Assembly: GCA_036655715.1 (NCBI GenBank)
Contig: JAVVPO010000053.1
Span: 1 to 17,987 of the forward strand
DNA: 17,987 bases
Origin: JAVVPO01 sp036655715
GTDB taxonomy: Bacteria; Bacillota; Clostridia; Lachnospirales; Cellulosilyticaceae
Direction: 5' to 3'
Under the pieces are notes generated by a model. It was given only the letters and a program-made list of their open reading frames with translations. It was not told the origin of the DNA and did not search any database. The translations under genes were made by a program, and so were the position numbers. This document shows, in pieces, positions 15,502-17,987 of the stretch (positions are counted from its first letter, which is position 1; each line of letters starts with the position of its first letter).

Positions 15502-16932
15502 ATGAATAATAAAAAAAATATATTACTTATTATATGTGATCAGCTTAGTGCACAGGCGCTGAAATGCTATGGCAATACTTATGTAGATGCACCCAATATT
15601 GATCGATTAGCTAGAGAAGGTGTAGTCTTTGATAATGCTTATACGAGTTGCCCACTGTGCCAACCTGCTAGAGCATCTTTTTGGACTTCTAGATATCCAC
15701 ATCAGACACATGTACTAAGCAATGTAAAGGATATGGGATTTGATAAACTTTCAGGGGAGATACCTACTTTAGGAGAAGTATTTACACAAAATGGATGGCG
15801 ATGTGTACACTTTGGGAAAGAACATGATTATGGCGCATTACGAGGATTTGAGGTAGTCAAATCTGTAGAAATCAAAAAAGAGCCAGAGTATCCATCTTGG
15901 ACTTATGCGTATGAAAGTCACTTTGATGAGGATACTACGCAGAAAGTAGTTAACTTTATAGATAGTAAGCCAGAACGACCTTATTTAGCTGTAGCAGACT
16001 TACATAATCCGCATAATATCTGTATGTGGATAGGAGAGAACCAAGGAGAGCATCAGGATATACCTATCCCACCTCATGTAGAGCTACCACCATTATTAGA
16101 TAACTTTGAGTTTGAAGATATTGCTAATAGGCCAGAATTCATACAGTTTATGTGTTGCGCGCATAGAAGACAAAGGCATACAGTAGGCTGGACAAGAGAA
16201 AATTATAAGCACTACTTAGCAGCTTATTACTACTATATTCATTTGGTAGATAAGAAGATTGGAGCTATCCTAGATAGTTTGGAAAGACAAAACCAGTTAG
16301 AGGATACACTTATTATGCTCTTTGCAGATCATGGAGAAGGTATGGGAGCACATGGCCTAGTGACTAAGTATGGGACTTTCTATGAAGAGACCAATAGGGT
16401 ACCGATGATTGTAAGAGGTCCTGGTGTATTGCCAAGAGCAGCTAATGTAGACGGATTAGTTAGTGTGCTAGATGTAATGCCTACGTTACTAGACTATGCA
16501 GGTATTCATGTACCGGAAGCAGTAGAAGTAGAAGGCATCTCTTTGATCAAGGAGCTAAGTGGAAAGAGTCAAACTGTATCAACTGAATATGTAGTGAGTG
16601 AATGGTATGATGAGTTTGAGGGCTATAGGATACCAGGGCGGATGGTAAGAGGTAAAGATTATAAATATATGTGCTACAATGATGTGCAGGGCGAAGAACT
16701 TTATGATATGAAGGCTGATAGAGGTGAGACAAGAAATCTCATCCATGATGCAGAGTACAGTGAAGTGCTTGAGAAATATAGAGGTATGTTAAAAGAACAT
16801 GTAGAAAAAACAAATGATAATTTCTATGAACTCAAGGCTGAGTATGATGAGAGATATAGAAAACATGATTTAGGATTTAAACACCATACAGGACTTTCTG
16901 CTGTAGAGGACTATGCACTAAGAGGAAAATAA
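15502..16932 (+). CDS. Cys-type sulfatase 2 (alkaline-phosphatase superfamily, S1)
   Basis: The product has 476 residues and is only distantly similar to the preceding sulfatase. The formylglycine motif is C53-Q-P-A56-R57 followed by ASFWTSRYP. Metal ligands are D13 (IICDQLSAQ) and D276-H277 (LFADHGEGMGAHG). VHFGKEHDYG supplies the Lys/His pair, and TKYGTFYEETNRVPMIV is the conserved C-terminal-half motif. There is no signal peptide, and the start has AGGGAGAG 49 nt after sulfatase 1 with no terminator between. Two different sulfatases behind one lyase suggest two sulfate positions are removed in turn from the same disaccharide. Both need an anaerobic-type or FGE maturase, which is not encoded in this window. 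A choline-sulfatase-like or phosphonate-ester activity cannot be excluded by sequence alone. Confidence 0.87.
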   Translation: MNNKKNILLIICDQLSAQALKCYGNTYVDAPNIDRLAREGVVFDNAYTSCPLCQPARASFWTSRYPHQTHVLSNVKDMGFDKLSGEIPTLGEVFTQNGWRCVHFGKEHDYGALRGFEVVKSVEIKKEPEYPSWTYAYESHFDEDTTQKVVNFIDSKPERPYLAVADLHNPHNICMWIGENQGEHQDIPIPPHVELPPLLDNFEFEDIANRPEFIQFMCCAHRRQRHTVGWTRENYKHYLAAYYYYIHLVDKKIGAILDSLERQNQLEDTLIMLFADHGEGMGAHGLVTKYGTFYEETNRVPMIVRGPGVLPRAANVDGLVSVLDVMPTLLDYAGIHVPEAVEVEGISLIKELSGKSQTVSTEYVVSEWYDEFEGYRIPGRMVRGKDYKYMCYNDVQGEELYDMKADRGETRNLIHDAEYSEVLEKYRGMLKEHVEKTNDNFYELKAEYDERYRKHDLGFKHHTGLSAVEDYALRGK

Positions 16933-16953
16933 GTTTATAATAAAGGTAATCTC

Positions 16954-17022
16954 AAATAAAAGTCTTCTTGGGTGGACATTAGAAAAATAACTAATGTATA
17001 ATCACTTAAGAAGGCTTTATTT
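16954..17022 (+). terminator. Nested hairpin ending the GAG cassette
   Basis: The outer arms AAATAAAAGTCTTCTT (16954-16969) and AAGAAGGCTTTATTT (17008-17022) pair along 15 positions with one bulged A and one G-T wobble. Inside are a GTG/CAC step (16972-16974 with 17003-17005) and a perfect inner stem ACATTAG (16976-16982)/CTAATGT (16991-16997) with an 8-nt loop. The right arm is T-rich, so it can act as a terminator. Its near-symmetry could stop transcription from either side, although no opposing gene is present. Confidence 0.55.
16973..17002 (+). promoter_or_regulatory. Putative rlmH promoter inside the hairpin
   Basis: TGGACA at 16973-16978 (5 of 6 matches to TTGACA) and a perfect TATAAT at 16997-17002 are separated by 18 bp. 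It would start transcription about 70 nt before the rlmH ATG. The -35 and -10 sit on opposite arms of the inner stem of the nested hairpin. Confidence 0.55.
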
Positions 17023-17077
17023 TGCCTAAAAACGTGGATGATAAAAAGACTAGAATAAGCGAAAATGAGGAGACTCC

Positions 17078-17557
17078 ATGAAAATAGATATTATTTGTGT
17101 AGGAAAATTAAAAGAAAAATACTTGGTAGCAGCTATGAGTGAATATAGCAAGAGGCTAACTAGATACTGCAAGATGAACATTATAGAACTTACAGATGAA
17201 AAAACACCTGATAATGCTTCAGAGAAGGAAGAATTACAAATTAAGGATAAAGAAGGCGAAAAGATTCTGGCGCAAGTCAAAGAAGGAGCCTATGTCGTAG
17301 CCTTAGCTTTAGATGGAAAGATGATTAGCTCAGAGGAGTTAGCGAGCTTCATGTCGGAGAGAGCTTTAAGAGGAGATAGCCATATGGTGTTCATCATAGG
17401 GGGATCACTAGGTCTTAGTGAGGCTGTGCTTGCAAGGGCAAACTATAAGTTATGCTTCTCAAGGATGACATTTCCACATCAATTATTTAGGGTAATGTTA
17501 TTGGAACAGGTGTATAGGGCTTATAGGATTAATAATAATGAACCGTACCACAAATAG
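17078..17557 (+). CDS. rlmH: 23S rRNA pseudouridine-1915 N3-methyltransferase RlmH
   Basis: This 159-residue SPOUT-class enzyme methylates N3 of pseudouridine 1915 in helix 69 of 23S rRNA, using S-adenosylmethionine, on assembled 70S ribosomes. The N-terminus MKIDIICVGKLKEKYL, the knotted SAM loop VFIIGGSLGLSE, and the C-terminus SRMTFPHQLFRVMLLEQVYRAYRINNNEPYHK (in two parts: SRMTFPHQLFRVMLLEQ and VYRAYRINNNEPYHK) are all canonical. Length matches the family. AGGAG at 17068-17072 is the ribosome site. In many Firmicutes rlmH lies near the end of the walRKHIJ-htrA region, so its place here supports the view that the GAG cassette interrupts that neighbourhood. Confidence 0.96.
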   Translation: MKIDIICVGKLKEKYLVAAMSEYSKRLTRYCKMNIIELTDEKTPDNASEKEELQIKDKEGEKILAQVKEGAYVVALALDGKMISSEELASFMSERALRGDSHMVFIIGGSLGLSEAVLARANYKLCFSRMTFPHQLFRVMLLEQVYRAYRINNNEPYHK

Positions 17558-17757
17558 GTGAGGCTCTTAAATCTGGATAGAAAGAATTGAAAAAATTACG
17601 GATAATCATAGGATTCCTTTAAAAATCGTAATATAATAAATTACTACTACCTGTAAGTTATAGTATAAATGAAAATAAATATGGTTTTAGGGCATACTAG
17701 TAGTATGTAAAAATAAATAGTAAGTGGAAACAATTGAAATAGAAGGGGGAGGAGTCT

Positions 17758-17987
17758 ATGTATACAACGAATTTATTTTTAAAAACGTATTATACAAAAG
17801 AAGAATGTTTAGTACGAGGATTAGACTATGAAAAAGAAGTAATAGAGAGAAGGTCGAGATGTAACAAGGTGTTAAACAAATATTGGTTTAATATCACAGC
17901 TAGACTCCATGATACTTTAAATGAACTTATAATTGAAATGGAGGATGTCTTAAATCTTTCAAGGGATAATCAATTAATTTTAGAAGC
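17758..17987 (+). CDS. Unrecognised ORF, runs off the window
   Basis: An ATG at 17758 behind a strong GGGGGAGGAG opens a frame with no stop for 76 residues to the window end. The sequence begins MYTTNLFLKTYYTKEECLVR and continues with a charged helical region (DYEKEVIERRSRCNKVLNKY, then LHDTLNELIIEMEDVLNLSR). There is no signal peptide or membrane segment, and I do not recognise a family. The 200-bp gap before it holds a TATAAT at 17632-17637 without a clear -35 and a small inverted repeat at 17694-17708 (CATACT-AGT-AGTATG), but no small gene that I can support. Only the N-terminus is visible. Confidence 0.5.
   Translation, partial: MYTTNLFLKTYYTKEECLVRGLDYEKEVIERRSRCNKVLNKYWFNITARLHDTLNELIIEMEDVLNLSRDNQLILE

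Noticed and set aside
17694..17708. CATACT-AGT-AGTATG inverted repeat before the last ORF
   Set aside because: A six-pair stem with a 3-nt loop and no T-run; could be an operator half-site but nothing supports a specific call.
1..17987. Search for tRNA genes, CRISPR repeats, insertion sequences, attachment sites and riboswitches
   Set aside because: No cloverleaf with CCA end, no regularly spaced repeats, no transposase or integrase frame, and no leader long enough for a known riboswitch was seen on either strand by eye.

Overview
The window looks like chromosome of a low-GC Gram-positive bacterium of the class Clostridia. The grounds are A+T-rich DNA, strong AGGAGG-type ribosome binding sites, TTG and GTG starts, a WalRK two-component system with its accessory proteins, a MurA with the GSRPIDQHIKGFEALGA signature, and an SLH-domain surface protein. 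A Lachnospirales or Cellulosilyticum-like source is plausible but is only an impression from gene content. All recognised genes lie on the + strand.

Layout. Positions 1-87 are the tail of an EAL-domain (cyclic-di-GMP phosphodiesterase) gene. Positions 204-2177 encode a secreted SLH protein with tandem small beta domains, followed by a hairpin. Positions 2336-3109 encode a membrane-anchored LysM protein that stops where a G5 domain, and then an M23 peptidase, would be expected. Next comes the cell-wall stress module: walR and walK (1-nt gap), an unrecognised secreted protein (5800-6381) whose promoter carries an exact WalR box, a walH/YycH-like gene, a terminator, a walI/YycI-like gene with its own promoter, and murA with its own promoter and terminator.

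Between murA and rlmH sits a four-gene catabolic cassette (10252-16932): a 1001-residue PL8 chondroitin-ABC-type lyase with the His-Tyr-Arg-Glu catalytic set intact, a DUF1961 (YesU-like) protein, and two Cys-type sulfatases. None of the four has a signal peptide, and for the lyase an in-frame stop just upstream rules out a longer N-terminus. The cassette therefore reads as an intracellular route for sulfated glycosaminoglycan, probably chondroitin or dermatan sulfate oligosaccharides. It would need a transporter, an unsaturated-uronyl hydrolase and a sulfatase-maturing enzyme encoded elsewhere. It ends in an elaborate nested hairpin that also contains the apparent rlmH promoter. After rlmH there is a 200-bp gap and then an unrecognised ORF that runs off the window.

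How the genes work together. The first two thirds is cell-envelope biology: WalRK senses cell-wall status, WalH and WalI modulate WalK, MurA commits UDP-GlcNAc to peptidoglycan, and the LysM and SLH proteins bind the wall. The GAG cassette is functionally unrelated and looks like an insertion into this conserved neighbourhood, since walJ and htrA, which usually lie between walI and rlmH, are absent here. No tRNA, rRNA, CRISPR array or insertion sequence was seen, and no gene-free stretch exceeds 300 bases.
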